DNA of 64,000 nucleotides from Haemophilus paracuniculus (GCF_002015115.1 NZ_MUYA01000008.1:136650-200649), one strand, 5' to 3'. Shown: positions 46,130-56,220, numbered from the stretch's first letter. Numbers and translations are program-made. Notes: generated from the sequence alone by a model not told the origin.

Positions 46130-46276
46130 TCTGCCCCCGCTTGCGGGGGAAGTACCGCCGTTAGGCGGGGTAGGGGGATCAAGCGGTCAGTTTGGTAAAA
46201 TTTTTCGCAAATCCTACCGCTTGCCCCCTTCGGTTTCGCTTCGCGCAACCACTTCCCCCGCGAGCGGGGGCAGATC
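46130..46276. repeat. dispersed hairpin repeat family A, copy A3, inside the nap operon
   Basis: Two half-elements (46132-46178 and 46221-46276) separated by 42 bp containing uptake signals. The first has CCCCCGC-TT-GCGGGGGAAGTA, CCGCC-GTTA-GGCGG and GGGTAGGGGG; the second has GCCCCCTTCGGTTTCG...GCAACCACTTCCCCCGCGAGCGGGGGCAGATC. They lie in the 188-bp napA-napG gap. Confidence 0.85.
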
Positions 46277-46296
46277 ATTCTATTACTACGCTTGAA

Positions 46297-48771
46297 TTAC
46301 GCCTTAACCACTTTCACCGCACATTTTTTGAAGTCGGTTTCTTTGGAAATTGGGTCGGTGGCGTCAAGGGTGAGTTTGTTTACTAATTGTCCTGCATCGA
46401 AGAACATTGTAAACACCAAGCCTTGTGGCACTTTGTTACGACCACGGGTATCAAGGTGCGAAATCATTTCCCCACGGCGAGTGATCAATTTCACTTTGTC
46501 GCCGTGGCGTAAACCACGTTCTTGGGCATCCGTTGGGTGCATATACACGAGGTTGTTCGGGAACGAACGGTGCAACTCTGGCACGCGGCGTGTCATTGAG
46601 CCAGAGTGCCAATGTTCCAGCACACGACCCGTTGAGAGCCATAAATCGTATTCCGCATCTGGGGCTTCCGCAGGTGGCTCGTATGGCACGGCTAAAATGA
46701 TCGCTTTTTTGTCTGGATAGCCGTAGAACGCCACGCCTTCGCCCTCTTTCACATAAGGGTCGAAGCCTTCACGATAACGCCATTGGGTCTCTTTGCCGTT
46801 CACTACTGGCCAACGCAAGCCTTTCACTTGGTGGTAAACATCGAAGTCGGCGAGGTCGTGGCCGTGTCCGCGACCGAAAGTCGCATACTCTTCAAACAAG
46901 CCTTTTTGAATGTAGAAACCGAAGTAATCCGCTTCATCGTTCAACTGACCTTCCACTTTCGGGAATTTGTTTACGTTGCCGTTGAGGTACAACACATCGT
47001 AAAGGGTTTTGCCTTTAAATTCTGGGTTGGCAGCGAGTAATTCTTCTGGCCATACTTCGTCTGTTTTGAAGTATTTAGAAAACTCGACTAATTGCCACAA
47101 GTCTGATTTTGCTTCACCTGGGGCTTTTACTTGTTGGTGCCAGAATTGGGTACGGCGTTCGGCGTTGCCGTAGCCACCCTCTTTTTCCACCCACATTGCG
47201 GTTGGTAAGATCAAGTCCGCAGACAAGGCGGAAGCGGTCGGATAAGGGTCAGAAACCACCACGAAGTTACGCTCATCACGCCAACCTGGTAAACGCTCGC
47301 CGTCAATGTTCGGGCCGCATTGCATATTGTTGTTACACATTACCCAGTAGGCGTTGAGTTTGCCGTCTTTTAAGGCACGGTCTTGTGCCACGGCGTGTAA
47401 GCCCACTTTTTCTTGCACCGCCCCTTTTGGTAATTTCCAAATTTGCTCGGCGGTTTCACGGTGTTTCTCGTTGGTAACCACTAAATCCGCTGGCAAGCGG
47501 TGAGCAAATGTGCCCACTTCGCGAGCCGTACCACAAGCGGACGGTTGCCCTGTTAAAGAGAATGGACCGCAACCTGGTTTAGAAATTTTGCCTGTGAGCA
47601 AGTGAATGTTGTAGATCATATGGTTCGCCCACACGCCACGCGTATGTTGGTTGAAGCCCATTGTCCAGAACGACACCACTTTTTTGTTCGGATCGGCGTA
47701 AAGTTTCGCCAAAGATTCTAATTGATCTTTCGGTACGCCCGACATTTCCGCTGCTTTGTCTAGGGTAAATTCCTTGACGGTCGCTTTATATTCTTCAAAA
47801 TCGCTGTCGAACATTTTGCCTGCGGTGTCGGCATTTTTCGCCGCTTTTTCAAGCGGATGATCTGGGCGTAATCCGTAGCCGATGTCCGTTTGACCGCGTT
47901 TAAATTTGGTGTGTTTTTGAATGAAATCTTGATCGATTGCATTATTTTCGATCAAATAGTTCGCAATATAGTTCAAAATCACTAAATCGCTGTGCGGTTT
48001 AAACACCATTCCGTTATCGGCAAGTTCAAAGGAACGATGTTGGAACGTAGAAAGCACCGCTACTTTCACATCTGGGTTGGATAAACGGCGATCAGAAATA
48101 CGCGACCACAAAATCGGGTGCATTTCCGCCATATTTGAACCCCAAAGCACGAAAGCATCCGCTTGCTCAATATCATCGTAACATCCCATCGGCTCGTCCA
48201 TACCAAAGGTACGCATAAACGCCACCGCCGCCGACGCCATACAATGGCGAGCGTTCGGGTCGATATTGTTAGAGCGTAAACCTGCTTTGAACAGTTTCGA
48301 TTTCGCAATCCCCTCGAAAATGGTCGATTGACCCGAGGTAAACATACCCACGCCGTTCGGGCCTTGCTCTTTCAAGGCTTTTTTGAATTTTTCCGCCATA
48401 ATGGTGAACGCTTGATCCCACGAAATTGGGGTAAATTCGCCGTTTTTGTCGAATTTGCCGTCTTTCATACGCAACATCGGGGCGGTCAAGCGGTCTTTTC
48501 CGTACATAATTTTCGGCAGGAAGTAGCCTTTAATACAGTTCAAACCTTTGTTCACTTCCGCTTCTGGGTCGCCCTGCGAAGCCACTACGCGACCGTTTTG
48601 CGTTCCCACTAAAACGCTACAACCCGTACCGCAGAAACGGCACGGGGCTTTTTGCCACTTAATGCTGTTATCTTCGGCGTAAACGCTTTTGACGGGAATG
48701 GTAATCCCCGCCGCAACGGCTGCGGCAGCCGCCGCATTTGCCTTCATAAAATCTCTACGATTCAGTTCCAT
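46297..48771 (-). CDS. napA: periplasmic nitrate reductase catalytic subunit NapA
   Basis: Mo-bis-MGD enzyme of 824 residues reducing nitrate to nitrite in the periplasm. Tat signal [20 protein letters not shown], then the 4Fe-4S site [18 protein letters not shown] with the fourth Cys in GLNCIKG, the Mo-ligand Cys in [10 protein letters not shown], and late cofactor segments [20 protein letters not shown] and [15 protein letters not shown] region. Full length. Followed by repeat A3 before napG, preceded by napD at 29 bp. Confidence 0.97.
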   Translation of the reverse strand: MELNRRDFMKANAAAAAAVAAGITIPVKSVYAEDNSIKWQKAPCRFCGTGCSVLVGTQNGRVVASQGDPEAEVNKGLNCIKGYFLPKIMYGKDRLTAPMLRMKDGKFDKNGEFTPISWDQAFTIMAEKFKKALKEQGPNGVGMFTSGQSTIFEGIAKSKLFKAGLRSNNIDPNARHCMASAAVAFMRTFGMDEPMGCYDDIEQADAFVLWGSNMAEMHPILWSRISDRRLSNPDVKVAVLSTFQHRSFELADNGMVFKPHSDLVILNYIANYLIENNAIDQDFIQKHTKFKRGQTDIGYGLRPDHPLEKAAKNADTAGKMFDSDFEEYKATVKEFTLDKAAEMSGVPKDQLESLAKLYADPNKKVVSFWTMGFNQHTRGVWANHMIYNIHLLTGKISKPGCGPFSLTGQPSACGTAREVGTFAHRLPADLVVTNEKHRETAEQIWKLPKGAVQEKVGLHAVAQDRALKDGKLNAYWVMCNNNMQCGPNIDGERLPGWRDERNFVVVSDPYPTASALSADLILPTAMWVEKEGGYGNAERRTQFWHQQVKAPGEAKSDLWQLVEFSKYFKTDEVWPEELLAANPEFKGKTLYDVLYLNGNVNKFPKVEGQLNDEADYFGFYIQKGLFEEYATFGRGHGHDLADFDVYHQVKGLRWPVVNGKETQWRYREGFDPYVKEGEGVAFYGYPDKKAIILAVPYEPPAEAPDAEYDLWLSTGRVLEHWHSGSMTRRVPELHRSFPNNLVYMHPTDAQERGLRHGDKVKLITRRGEMISHLDTRGRNKVPQGLVFTMFFDAGQLVNKLTLDATDPISKETDFKKCAVKVVKA

Positions 48772-48800
48772 AACAATGTTCCCACATTCAAATTAAAAAA

Positions 48801-49088
48801 CTAATGTTGTTCGTCTTGATGACTATAAATCAGCGACACCACGATCACACCGTCAATGTCTTTGATCTGTTCCATTTGCTCGACCAAGGTGCGTTGGAAA
48901 TCGCTTTCCATTACCACCACGAGCTTGCCTTCTTCGGGCTTTTCGCCGTGAATTTCGGTCAGCGGCATCGCCAGTAACGCCGCTTTCACGCTTGCCAGCT
49001 TTTCAGGGCGAGCTTGCACCACAAGGCTACACACATACCAATTCCCCGCAACGGGCGTTTGGTCTAACTTATCGGCTACATTTCGCAT
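48801..49088 (-). CDS. napD: NapD, chaperone of NapA
   Basis: Cytoplasmic chaperone of 95 residues that binds the NapA twin-arginine signal. Typical core GNWYVCSLVVQARPEKLASV, a central GEKPEEGKLVVVMES and VIVVSLIYSHQDE. I chose the ATG at 49088 (MRNVADKLD); an open frame runs on upstream but lies outside the family. The ribosome site is weak. Thirty-eight bases after napF. Confidence 0.9.
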   Translation of the reverse strand: MRNVADKLDQTPVAGNWYVCSLVVQARPEKLASVKAALLAMPLTEIHGEKPEEGKLVVVMESDFQRTLVEQMEQIKDIDGVIVVSLIYSHQDEQH

Positions 49089-49126
49089 TTTGTTGAATTT
49101 TTCTCTTTTTATGCCGTTACAAGCGG

Positions 49127-49672
49127 TCAGTTTGGCGAAAATTTTTGCGGATCGGCAAGGCGGATCGACTGATTCGGACACACCGCCAAACACGCCCCAC
49201 AACCGTTACAACTCGCCATTTCAAACTGCAACGCCCCACCGCCAATTTGACGGCGAAAGGCAATCGCACGGCTCGGGCAAGCGTCTTCGCAACTGCGACA
49301 TTCCACCTGATGTTGCACCAAACAACTCGGCAAAATCTCAATTTTGTGCGACCACGCCGCTTCACTCACAGGGCGAAAAACGCCCGCCTCACATGCCTGC
49401 ACGCAGGCTTGACAAAAACTGCACTCGCCCCGCCCACGGCTAAAATCGACTTCGGGAAATCCCCCCGCCCCACGCACCAAAATCTGCGTTTCACACACCG
49501 CCACACAACGGTCGCAAGCGGTGCATTTTTCTAAAAAATCCGCCAAATTCGCCCACGGCGGACGAATGGCGTGATGACCTTGTTGCTTTACCTGTTCGCT
49601 TTTCAAGGCATTTAAAAAATGCCCCCGCAAAAAACTACGGCGAGGTAAATTGGTTTCGGTTAAATTACCCAA
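49127..49672 (-). CDS. napF: ferredoxin-type protein NapF
   Basis: Cytoplasmic iron-sulfur protein of 181 residues that helps mature NapA. Motifs: CTACDRCVAVCE, CSFCQACVQACE, CRSCEDACPSRAI and CNGCGACLAVCP, after a Tat-like RRSFLRG near the N-terminus. First gene of the operon. No suitable ATG exists; a TTG at 49670-49672 follows AGAGG by 5 nt and is the best start. Confidence 0.92.
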   Translation of the reverse strand: MGNLTETNLPRRSFLRGHFLNALKSEQVKQQGHHAIRPPWANLADFLEKCTACDRCVAVCETQILVRGAGGFPEVDFSRGRGECSFCQACVQACEAGVFRPVSEAAWSHKIEILPSCLVQHQVECRSCEDACPSRAIAFRRQIGGGALQFEMASCNGCGACLAVCPNQSIRLADPQKFSPN

Positions 49673-49737
49673 AAATACCTCTTCATTCTCACTTCAAAAA
49701 AAGTGGGCGGATTATATCACTCGCAAAATGTTATTAA

Positions 49738-49780
49738 ATTGTATCTTTAAGTTAAAAAACATTTATTTGATATTCGTCAA
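49738..49780 (-). promoter_or_regulatory. candidate class II FNR-dependent nap promoter
   Basis: TTGATATTCGTCAA (49767-49780) matches the FNR box TTGATNNNNATCAA with one mismatch. A minus-strand TACAAT -10 lies at 49738-49743. The box centre is 33 bp from the -10 centre, the spacing of class II activation at about -41.5. The predicted start is near 49731, 59 nt before napF. Anaerobic control fits the operon's role. Confidence 0.6.
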
Positions 49781-49852
49781 AAAAATTGAAATCCGTTTTA
49801 TTTTTGAGGGATTTGCAAGGGGTGGGATTTTTTGAAATTTCTCTCTTGTAAT

Positions 49853-50057
49853 TACCCTCTCCCTGATATTTCTTCTGAACGAAGAAATATCTGTCCCTCT
49901 CCCACTTGTGGGAGAGGGTTGATAATTTGGCTTGATTAAAAACTCTCTCCCGCAAGCGGGGCGAGGGGTAAATATAGTTAAAAGGATAAAAACTCTCTCC
50001 CGTTCACGGGAGAGAGACAGCTTGAAATACGTTCAGTATTTCAAGCAGAGAGAGGGG
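49853..50057. repeat. dispersed hairpin repeat family B, copy B2
   Basis: About 205 bp between napF and rsfS. Same module order as B1: hairpin GATATTTCTTC-TGAAC-GAAGAAATATC, CTGTCC, hairpin CCTCTCCCAC-TT-GTGGGAGAGG, and at the end ACAG plus CTTGAAATAC-GTTCA-GTATTTCAAG and CAGAGAGAGGGG. Two ACTCTCTCCCG hairpins (tips CGCAAGCG and CGTTCACG) are present where B1 has one, so B2 has gained an extra unit of about 60 bp. Confidence 0.85.
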
Positions 50058-50105
50058 AAAATTACGTAAAATCTATCCGCTTGCCCCGCTTTCTAAGAAA
50101 AATAT

Positions 50106-50113
50106 GCTACAAT
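50106..50113 (+). promoter_or_regulatory. promoter of the rsfS operon
   Basis: TGCTACAAT is an extended -10 element about 53 bp upstream of the rsfS GTG. A -35 is not obvious. Confidence 0.45.
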
Positions 50114-50165
50114 TCGCCCCTTTTTGTATTGAATGAGAACGTGAAACAACGTTAGGAACAGTAAC

Positions 50166-50480
50166 GTGGAAAAGAATTTAGTCGAATTTTTAACAACCAC
50201 CCTCGATGATTTAAAAGCCCAGCAGATTGAAACCCTTGATGTGAAAGGCAAATCGAGCATTACCGATGCGATGATTATTTGTACGGGGACGTCCAGTCGC
50301 CACGTGGCTTCGGTGGCGGATAAGCTGATCGAGGAAGCGAAAAAGGCGGGGGTTGAGGTGTTTGCCTCTGAGGGCAAGGCGGTTGCCGATTGGGTGGTGG
50401 TCGATTTCGGGCAGGCGATTGTGCATATCCTGCAACAAGAGAGCCGTGAGATGTACCAACTCGAAAAATTGTGGGCGTAA
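50166..50480 (+). CDS. rsfS: ribosomal silencing factor RsfS (YbeB)
   Basis: Protein of 104 residues that binds L14 on the 50S subunit and blocks subunit joining in stationary phase. Conserved core LDVKGKSSITDAMIICTGTS, SSRHVASVADKL, WVVVDFGQAIVHIL and REMYQLEKLWA. GTG start at 50166 with AGGA eight bases upstream. First gene of the rsfS-rlmH-mrdA-rodA-rlpA-dacA set. Confidence 0.95.
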   Translation: MEKNLVEFLTTTLDDLKAQQIETLDVKGKSSITDAMIICTGTSSRHVASVADKLIEEAKKAGVEVFASEGKAVADWVVVDFGQAIVHILQQESREMYQLEKLWA

Positions 50481-50495
50481 GCGGTAGGATTTTCG

Positions 50496-50963
50496 ATGAA
50501 AATTCAACTGATTGCGGTCGGCACCAAAATGCCTGCGTGGGTAACTACGGGCTTTGAGGAATATCAACGCCGTTTCCCGAAAGATATGCCGTTTGAGCTG
50601 ATTGAAATCCCTGCGGGTAAGCGGGGCAAAAATGCCGATATTAAGCGAATTTTAGAGCAAGAGGGCAAGGCGATGTTGGCGGCGTGCGGTCGGGGCAAAA
50701 TCGTTACCCTTGATATCCCAGGGAAGCCGTGGACGACCGAACAACTCGCCACCCAACTGGAAAGTTGGAAAAATGACGGGCGAGATGTCTGCCTGTTGAT
50801 CGGCGGCCCTGAGGGGTTATCCCCTGAATGCAAGGCAGCGGCGGAACAGAGCTGGTCGCTCTCGCCTTTGACCCTGCCGCACCCCCTCGTGCGTGTGGTG
50901 GTGGCGGAAAGTTTATATCGTGCGTGGTCGCTTTCGACCAATCACCCTTATCATCGTGAATAA
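50496..50963 (+). CDS. rlmH: 23S rRNA pseudouridine-1915 N3-methyltransferase RlmH
   Basis: SPOUT-class methyltransferase of 155 residues acting on 23S rRNA of assembled 70S ribosomes. [20 protein letters not shown] at the start, [30 protein letters not shown] (SAM knot) and the C-terminal [18 protein letters not shown] are diagnostic. Sixteen bases after rsfS. Confidence 0.97.
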   Translation: MKIQLIAVGTKMPAWVTTGFEEYQRRFPKDMPFELIEIPAGKRGKNADIKRILEQEGKAMLAACGRGKIVTLDIPGKPWTTEQLATQLESWKNDGRDVCLLIGGPEGLSPECKAAAEQSWSLSPLTLPHPLVRVVVAESLYRAWSLSTNHPYHRE

Positions 50964-50975
50964 GAAAGAAAGCAA

Positions 50976-52916
50976 ATGTTTGGCAAGTTAGGAAAATGGA
51001 TCGCGTCAAAACCGACTGAAAAGGTGCGAGACGGGCAAGCGGAAGTGAATCTGTTTGCTCGCCGTGCCTTGATTGCGTTTGTGGGGGTGCTTGCTCTCAC
51101 GGGCGTGCTGTTGGCGAATTTATATAATCTGCAAATTGTGAATTATGATGCTTACCAAACGCGTTCCAATGGTAACCGCATTAAACTGTTGCCCGTGCCA
51201 CCAACAAGGGGGGTGATCTACGACCGCAACGGCAAAGTGTTGGCGGAAAATATCACTTATTTTGGCTTATATATTGTGCCAGAAAAAACCGATAATTTAG
51301 AGCAAACCATTGAAGAATTACGTCAAGTGGTGGGGCTGACCGATCAAGATATTGAGAATTTCCGCAAAGAGAAAAAGCGTTCCGACCGCTACACCCCGAT
51401 TTTGATTAAAGGCGATATGAATGAAGAACAGATCGCCCGTTTTTCGGTGAATCAACACCGCTTTCCGAGCTTAGATGTGCAACCTTACTTTAAGCGAATT
51501 TACCCTTACGGCGAAGTGATGACACACATTTTGGGTTATGTGTCGAAAATCAACGATAAAGATAAGAAAAAGCTCGAAAGTGAGGGGAAATTCGGCAATT
51601 ATGCAGGATCGCACGAAATCGGCAAATTGGGGATTGAAAAGTATTACGAAGATCAGTTGCACGGTCAAACGGGCTTTGAGGAAGTGGAAATCAATAACCG
51701 CGGCAAAGTGATCCGCAAATTGCGTGATAAACCTGGGCAAGCGGGTAGTTCCGTGCGATTAACCATTGATGTGGAACTGCAAAAATATATTTTCGACCTG
51801 CTCAAAGGCAAAAAAGGCTCGGTGGTGGTGCTTGATCCGAAAGACAGTAGCATTTTGGCAATGGTAACCAGCCCGAGCTACGATAATAACCTTTTCGTGG
51901 ATGGCATTTCGGGCAAAGATTACAAAAACTTACTCGATGATCCTGCTCGTCCGCTGTATAGCCGTTCTACCCAAGGGACTTATCCACCCGCTTCAACGAT
52001 CAAGCCGTTTATGGCGATTGCAGGTTTAATGGAAAAGAAAATTACCCCTTATTCCACCATTTTCGACCCTGGTTACTGGATTTTACCTGGCACGACCCAA
52101 CGCTATCGAGATTGGAAAAAGTCAGGGCACGGTCAAACCAACGTAATTAAAGCGATTGTGGAATCTTCGGATACTTACTTTTATCAACTCGCCTACGATA
52201 TGGGGATTGATAAAATGTCTGATTGGATGATGCGTTTTGGCTTCGGCACGAAAACGGGCATCGACCTTTACGAAGAATCGGTGGGCTTAATGCCAACCCG
52301 TGAGTGGAAACAGAAGCGTTACAAAAAGCCGTGGGTGCAGGGGGATACCATTCCCGTTGGCATCGGGCAGGGCTACTGGATTTCCACCCCGCTACAACTG
52401 GCGAAAGCGACCGCTGTGCTAGTCAATGACGGCAAAGTGAACACGCCCCATTTATTGAAAGAAGTGATGTCGGAACAAAATCAGCCTTATCAAGATCCGA
52501 GATTGTATTCGGATATTCAAGGCGTGCCGAAACAGTATTGGCAGTTGGCAAAACAGGGAATGTACGGCGTAATCAACGCAGGGAACGGTACGGGTAAAAA
52601 AGCCTTTGCTGGCACATTCTACCGAGCCGCAGGTAAATCAGGTACGGCACAGGTGTTTAACCTCAACGGCGGAAAATATAATGCCAATGCGATCAAAAAA
52701 GAGTTGCGAGATCACGCGTGGTTTATGGGCTATGCCCCTTACGATAACCCGAAAGTGGTGGTGGCAACCATTTTAGAAAACGAAGGCGGCGGCGGTGGCG
52801 TAGCAGGCCCTGTGGTGCGAAAAGTAATGGATTTTGCGTTACGCAACACGGTGGCAGATCAACCTGAAAAAAATACCCAAAACCCACCGCTTGCAGAGGG
52901 GGAAACTCGTGAATAG
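50976..52916 (+). CDS. mrdA: peptidoglycan D,D-transpeptidase MrdA (PBP2)
   Basis: Class B penicillin-binding protein of 646 residues for lateral wall elongation. One N-terminal helix ([20 protein letters not shown]), dimerisation domain with [17 protein letters not shown], then transpeptidase motifs: SxxK in [15 protein letters not shown], SxN-type [16 protein letters not shown], and KTG-type [10 protein letters not shown]. Cotranscribed with rodA, its glycosyltransferase partner, which overlaps the last 8 bases. Confidence 0.96.
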   Translation: MFGKLGKWIASKPTEKVRDGQAEVNLFARRALIAFVGVLALTGVLLANLYNLQIVNYDAYQTRSNGNRIKLLPVPPTRGVIYDRNGKVLAENITYFGLYIVPEKTDNLEQTIEELRQVVGLTDQDIENFRKEKKRSDRYTPILIKGDMNEEQIARFSVNQHRFPSLDVQPYFKRIYPYGEVMTHILGYVSKINDKDKKKLESEGKFGNYAGSHEIGKLGIEKYYEDQLHGQTGFEEVEINNRGKVIRKLRDKPGQAGSSVRLTIDVELQKYIFDLLKGKKGSVVVLDPKDSSILAMVTSPSYDNNLFVDGISGKDYKNLLDDPARPLYSRSTQGTYPPASTIKPFMAIAGLMEKKITPYSTIFDPGYWILPGTTQRYRDWKKSGHGQTNVIKAIVESSDTYFYQLAYDMGIDKMSDWMMRFGFGTKTGIDLYEESVGLMPTREWKQKRYKKPWVQGDTIPVGIGQGYWISTPLQLAKATAVLVNDGKVNTPHLLKEVMSEQNQPYQDPRLYSDIQGVPKQYWQLAKQGMYGVINAGNGTGKKAFAGTFYRAAGKSGTAQVFNLNGGKYNANAIKKELRDHAWFMGYAPYDNPKVVVATILENEGGGGGVAGPVVRKVMDFALRNTVADQPEKNTQNPPLAEGETRE

Positions 52917-54042
52917 AGGCGTGAAAAAGTTCTTTGGCAAAATTTTATCCCTTGATTTGTGGCTGTTGATCGGCTTGCTGGCGATCACGGGCTACGGTTT
53001 GCTCGTGCTATATAGTGCGAGTGGGGCGAGCGAAAAAATGTTTACCAGCCGTGTGATTCAAGTTTCCCTCGGCTTGGGCGTGATGTTTGTAATGGCGATG
53101 ATTCCGCCGAGTTTTTATCAGCGAGTCGCCCCTTACCTCTATTTGGTCTGTATCGTGTTGCTGGTGCTGGTGGATTTAGTCGGCGAAACCAGTAAAGGGG
53201 CGCAACGTTGGTTAAATCTGGGGGTGGTGCGATTCCAACCCTCAGAAATCGCCAAACTTGCCGTGCCGTTAATGGTTGCAACCTTTTTGGGCAACCGCTC
53301 ACTACCACCAAGTTTGAAAGATACCTTTATTGCCTTAGCGATCATCATCTTCCCAACCCTATTGGTGGCGGCTCAACCTGACTTAGGCACGTCCATTCTT
53401 GTTTGTGCGGCGGGCGTTTTCGTCCTGTTTTTGGCGGGATTAAGTTGGAAACTAATCGGGGCGGGCGTGGTCTTTCTTGCGGGCTTTATTCCGATAATGT
53501 GGTTCTTCTTGATGCACGATTATCAGAAAACCCGTGTGATGACCTTAATCGACCCTGAAAAAGACCCCCTTGGGGCGGGCTACCATATTATCCAATCGAA
53601 AATTGCGATTGGCTCAGGGGGCATTGAGGGCAAAGGCTGGATGGAAGGCACACAATCCCAACTGGAATTTTTGCCTGAACCGCACACGGATTTCATCTTC
53701 GCCGTATTAAGTGAAGAACACGGAATGATCGGGGTGTTGATTTTATTAGGGATTTATCTCTTTATTATCGGTCGTGGCTTGATGATCGGGGCGAAAGCGG
53801 ATTCCGCCTTCGGACGCATTTTATCAGGCGGCACGGCTCTGCTCTTTTTCGTTTACGTTTTCGTAAACATCGGAATGGTAAGTGGCATTTTGCCCGTGGT
53901 GGGCGTGCCTTTACCATTATTTAGCTACGGTGGCACATCTTACGTTACCCTAATGGCGGCGTTTGGTTTAATGATGTCCACCTACGTTCATCGCAAAAAA
54001 GCGAATGAACGCAATCCATACGATAAATTACGTTCTTATTGA
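52909..54042 (+). CDS. rodA: peptidoglycan glycosyltransferase RodA (MrdB)
   Basis: SEDS-family polymerase of 377 residues with ten membrane helices, working with PBP2 in the rod complex. Motifs: [62 protein letters not shown] loop (here [20 protein letters not shown]) and [20 protein letters not shown] at 52909 after GAGGGG is preferred; the open frame upstream lies within mrdA. Confidence 0.96.
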   Translation: MNRGVKKFFGKILSLDLWLLIGLLAITGYGLLVLYSASGASEKMFTSRVIQVSLGLGVMFVMAMIPPSFYQRVAPYLYLVCIVLLVLVDLVGETSKGAQRWLNLGVVRFQPSEIAKLAVPLMVATFLGNRSLPPSLKDTFIALAIIIFPTLLVAAQPDLGTSILVCAAGVFVLFLAGLSWKLIGAGVVFLAGFIPIMWFFLMHDYQKTRVMTLIDPEKDPLGAGYHIIQSKIAIGSGGIEGKGWMEGTQSQLEFLPEPHTDFIFAVLSEEHGMIGVLILLGIYLFIIGRGLMIGAKADSAFGRILSGGTALLFFVYVFVNIGMVSGILPVVGVPLPLFSYGGTSYVTLMAAFGLMMSTYVHRKKANERNPYDKLRSY

Positions 54043-54080
54043 TGTTTTTTATCCGTGCGACAACAGAGAGGATACGCACA

Positions 54081-54860
54081 ATGAAACCAACCAAATTAGC
54101 GACTTTACTACTGACCAGCGTTTTGGCTTTTCAAGCCAGTCAAGGGGTCGCAGCCACTAAGAAAACGACCAGAAAAACTGTTACGAAAAGTGCGGTAGTG
54201 AAAAAAACGGTGGCGAAATCCGCTTCAACCAACAAAAAGGCAAAAACAGAAAAAGCGGACAAAAAAGTCGCCGTTCAACCAAAAACGGTTAAATCGAACA
54301 AAACCGCCAAACAAGCGGTGGCTTTAACGCAAAAATCTCTGCCAAAAGCGAAAACCGTGGCAGCCAAAAAAGCGGAAAAATCCGTGAAAGTGGTGGCAAA
54401 AGTAGCGAACAAGCCACAAATCAGCAAACCGCAAGCCACTAAACAAGCGGTGCGTTCTGAAAAAATTTCAGCCGCCAAATCAGCCAAAGCCACCCAAGCG
54501 AAAGTGTCGTTAAAAGTTGAGAAAAAGGCGGAAAAAGACCCTTATCAAGAGGCAAATCGCCGTTATTTCCAAACGGGGGTAGCGAGCTATTACGCCAATA
54601 TGTTTAACGGTCGCTTAACGGCGAATGGCGAAATTTTCAGCAATAACAAAATGACCGCCGCCCACCGCACCCTGCCGTTCGGCACAATGGTGGAAGTTAT
54701 CAATTTACGCAACGGTCGCAAAGTGATTGTTCGCATTAACGACCGTGGGCCTTACGTTGGCAAGCGTGTGATCGACCTTTCCAAAGTTGCTGCGAGCAAA
54801 ATCGGTATGGTGAGTTCAGGCTTGGCAAAAGTGAAGCTCAATATTTTGAGCAAAAAATAA
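54081..54860 (+). CDS. rlpA: RlpA-like septal lytic transglycosylase, Lys-rich, no lipobox
   Basis: Exported protein of 259 residues. A signal peptide ends near SQGVAA. About 125 residues of Lys/Ala/Thr-rich low complexity follow. The C-terminal RlpA double-psi beta-barrel has TGVASYYANMFNGRLTANGE, TAAHRTLPFGTMVEV and IVRINDRGPYVGKRVIDLS. Unlike E. coli RlpA there is no lipobox Cys and no SPOR domain. ATG at 54081 follows AGAGAGGAT. Position between rodA and dacA matches rlpA. Confidence 0.9.
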   Translation: MKPTKLATLLLTSVLAFQASQGVAATKKTTRKTVTKSAVVKKTVAKSASTNKKAKTEKADKKVAVQPKTVKSNKTAKQAVALTQKSLPKAKTVAAKKAEKSVKVVAKVANKPQISKPQATKQAVRSEKISAAKSAKATQAKVSLKVEKKAEKDPYQEANRRYFQTGVASYYANMFNGRLTANGEIFSNNKMTAAHRTLPFGTMVEVINLRNGRKVIVRINDRGPYVGKRVIDLSKVAASKIGMVSSGLAKVKLNILSKK

Positions 54861-54893
54861 TTTTTATCTCTTACCCATAGGAATATCGGAACA

Positions 54894-56072
54894 ATGAAAA
54901 ACAGCCTTAAATCTCTGAGCCTTGTGGCTCTTGCGGTATCCAGTTTTGCCTATGCCGATGCAGACAAAACGTTCGGCATTGCCGCACCGCAAATCAACGC
55001 CCAAACCTTTATCGTAATGGATTATAACTCTGGCGAAGTGCTGGCGAGTGCGAATGCGGATCAGCGTCAATATCCTGCCAGCTTAACCAAAATGATGACC
55101 AGCTATGTGATTGGCTCGGCAATCAAAGAAGGCAAAATCCGTGAAACGGATATGGTTACGATCAGCGATAACGCGTGGGGCGGCAAGCCAGAGTTGCAAG
55201 GCTCGTCCAAAATGTTCCTTAACAAAGGGCAACAAGTGTCGGTGGCGGATCTCAATCGTGGTATCGTGATTGTATCGGGCAACGATGCTTGTATCGCAAT
55301 GGCGGAACATATCGCAGGCACAGAGGCGAATTTCATCAACAAAATGAACGACTATGTGCAGAAATTCGGCTTGAAAAACACTAATTTCGCTACGGTTCAC
55401 GGCTTAGATAACCCTGACCAATACTCGTCCGCCCGTGATATGGCGATTATTGGCTCACGCATTATCCGTGATTTGCCTGATGAATATAAAATCTATGCGG
55501 AAAAAGAGTTTAGCTTCAACAAAATCAAACAGCCAAACCGCAACGGCTTGTTGTGGGATAAAACCATCAACGTGGACGGAATGAAAACGGGGCATACGGA
55601 CAAAGCAGGTTACAACCTCGTGGCTTCGGCGACCAACGCAAACACCCGCTTGATCTCGGTGGTAATGGGCGTGCCGACAATGAAAGGGCGTGAAGTTGAA
55701 AGCAAAAAATTATTGCAATGGGGCTTTGCTAACTTTGAAACGGTGCAAACCTTGCCAGCCAACAAAAATGTGTCTGAGCAAAGCGTTTACTACGGCGATA
55801 AAAATACAGTTCAACTCGGCTCACTTGACGGTGCTTACGTTACCATTCCAAAAGGCAAAGCAAGCGATTTAAAAGCCCGTTACGAACTTGACCGCAAAAA
55901 CCTCGAAGCCCCGCTCACCCGTGGACAAGTAGTGGGTAAAGTGGTTTACCAACTTGACGGCAAAGACGTAGCAAGCAACAGCTTACAAGTGCTTGAAAAC
56001 GTGGACGAAGCAGGCATCTTCGGCAAAGCGTGGGATTGGATCGCTTTGACCGTGAAGGGGTTGTTTAACTAA
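54894..56072 (+). CDS. dacA: D-alanyl-D-alanine carboxypeptidase DacA (PBP5/6 family)
   Basis: Removes the terminal D-Ala from pentapeptides, 392 residues. Signal peptide (MKNSLKSLSLVALAVSSFAY), then the S11 motifs SxxK in PASLTKMMTSYVIG, SxN in VSGNDACIAMAEH and KTG in MKTGHTDKAGYNLVASA; C-terminal beta domain and an amphipathic anchor helix (GKAWDWIALTVKGLFN). ATG after ATAGGAAT. Ends the first half of the operon, before a repeat-filled gap. Confidence 0.96.
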   Translation: MKNSLKSLSLVALAVSSFAYADADKTFGIAAPQINAQTFIVMDYNSGEVLASANADQRQYPASLTKMMTSYVIGSAIKEGKIRETDMVTISDNAWGGKPELQGSSKMFLNKGQQVSVADLNRGIVIVSGNDACIAMAEHIAGTEANFINKMNDYVQKFGLKNTNFATVHGLDNPDQYSSARDMAIIGSRIIRDLPDEYKIYAEKEFSFNKIKQPNRNGLLWDKTINVDGMKTGHTDKAGYNLVASATNANTRLISVVMGVPTMKGREVESKKLLQWGFANFETVQTLPANKNVSEQSVYYGDKNTVQLGSLDGAYVTIPKGKASDLKARYELDRKNLEAPLTRGQVVGKVVYQLDGKDVASNSLQVLENVDEAGIFGKAWDWIALTVKGLFN

Positions 56073-56107
56073 GTTTTTGTGAGGGCAAGCGGTGGGATTT
56101 TAAAAAA

Positions 56108-56220
56108 TTTCCCCCTACCTCGCCTTTGGCGGTACTTCCCCCATAAACGGGGGAAGATCAAATATATCTGCCCCCGCTTGCGAGGGAAGTGGTCGAGCAA
56201 AGCGAGACCGAAGGGGGCAA
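56108..56220. repeat. dispersed hairpin repeat family A, copy A4
   Basis: About 112 bp just after dacA: CCCCCTACC, CGCC-TTT-GGCG, GTACTTCCCCCAT-AA-ACGGGGGAAG, a joint AAATATATCTG, CCCCCGC-TT-GCGAGGGAAG, and GTGGTCGAGC...GCGAGACCGAAGGGGGCA. It abuts copy C3. Confidence 0.85.

Noticed and set aside
49853..50057. CRISPR-like array, because short similar units recur
   Set aside because: The units are self-complementary hairpins of unequal length without regular unique spacers, and no cas genes are near.
52834..52908. Upstream extension of rodA
   Set aside because: It lies entirely within mrdA in another frame; the GTG at 52909 has a proper ribosome site.
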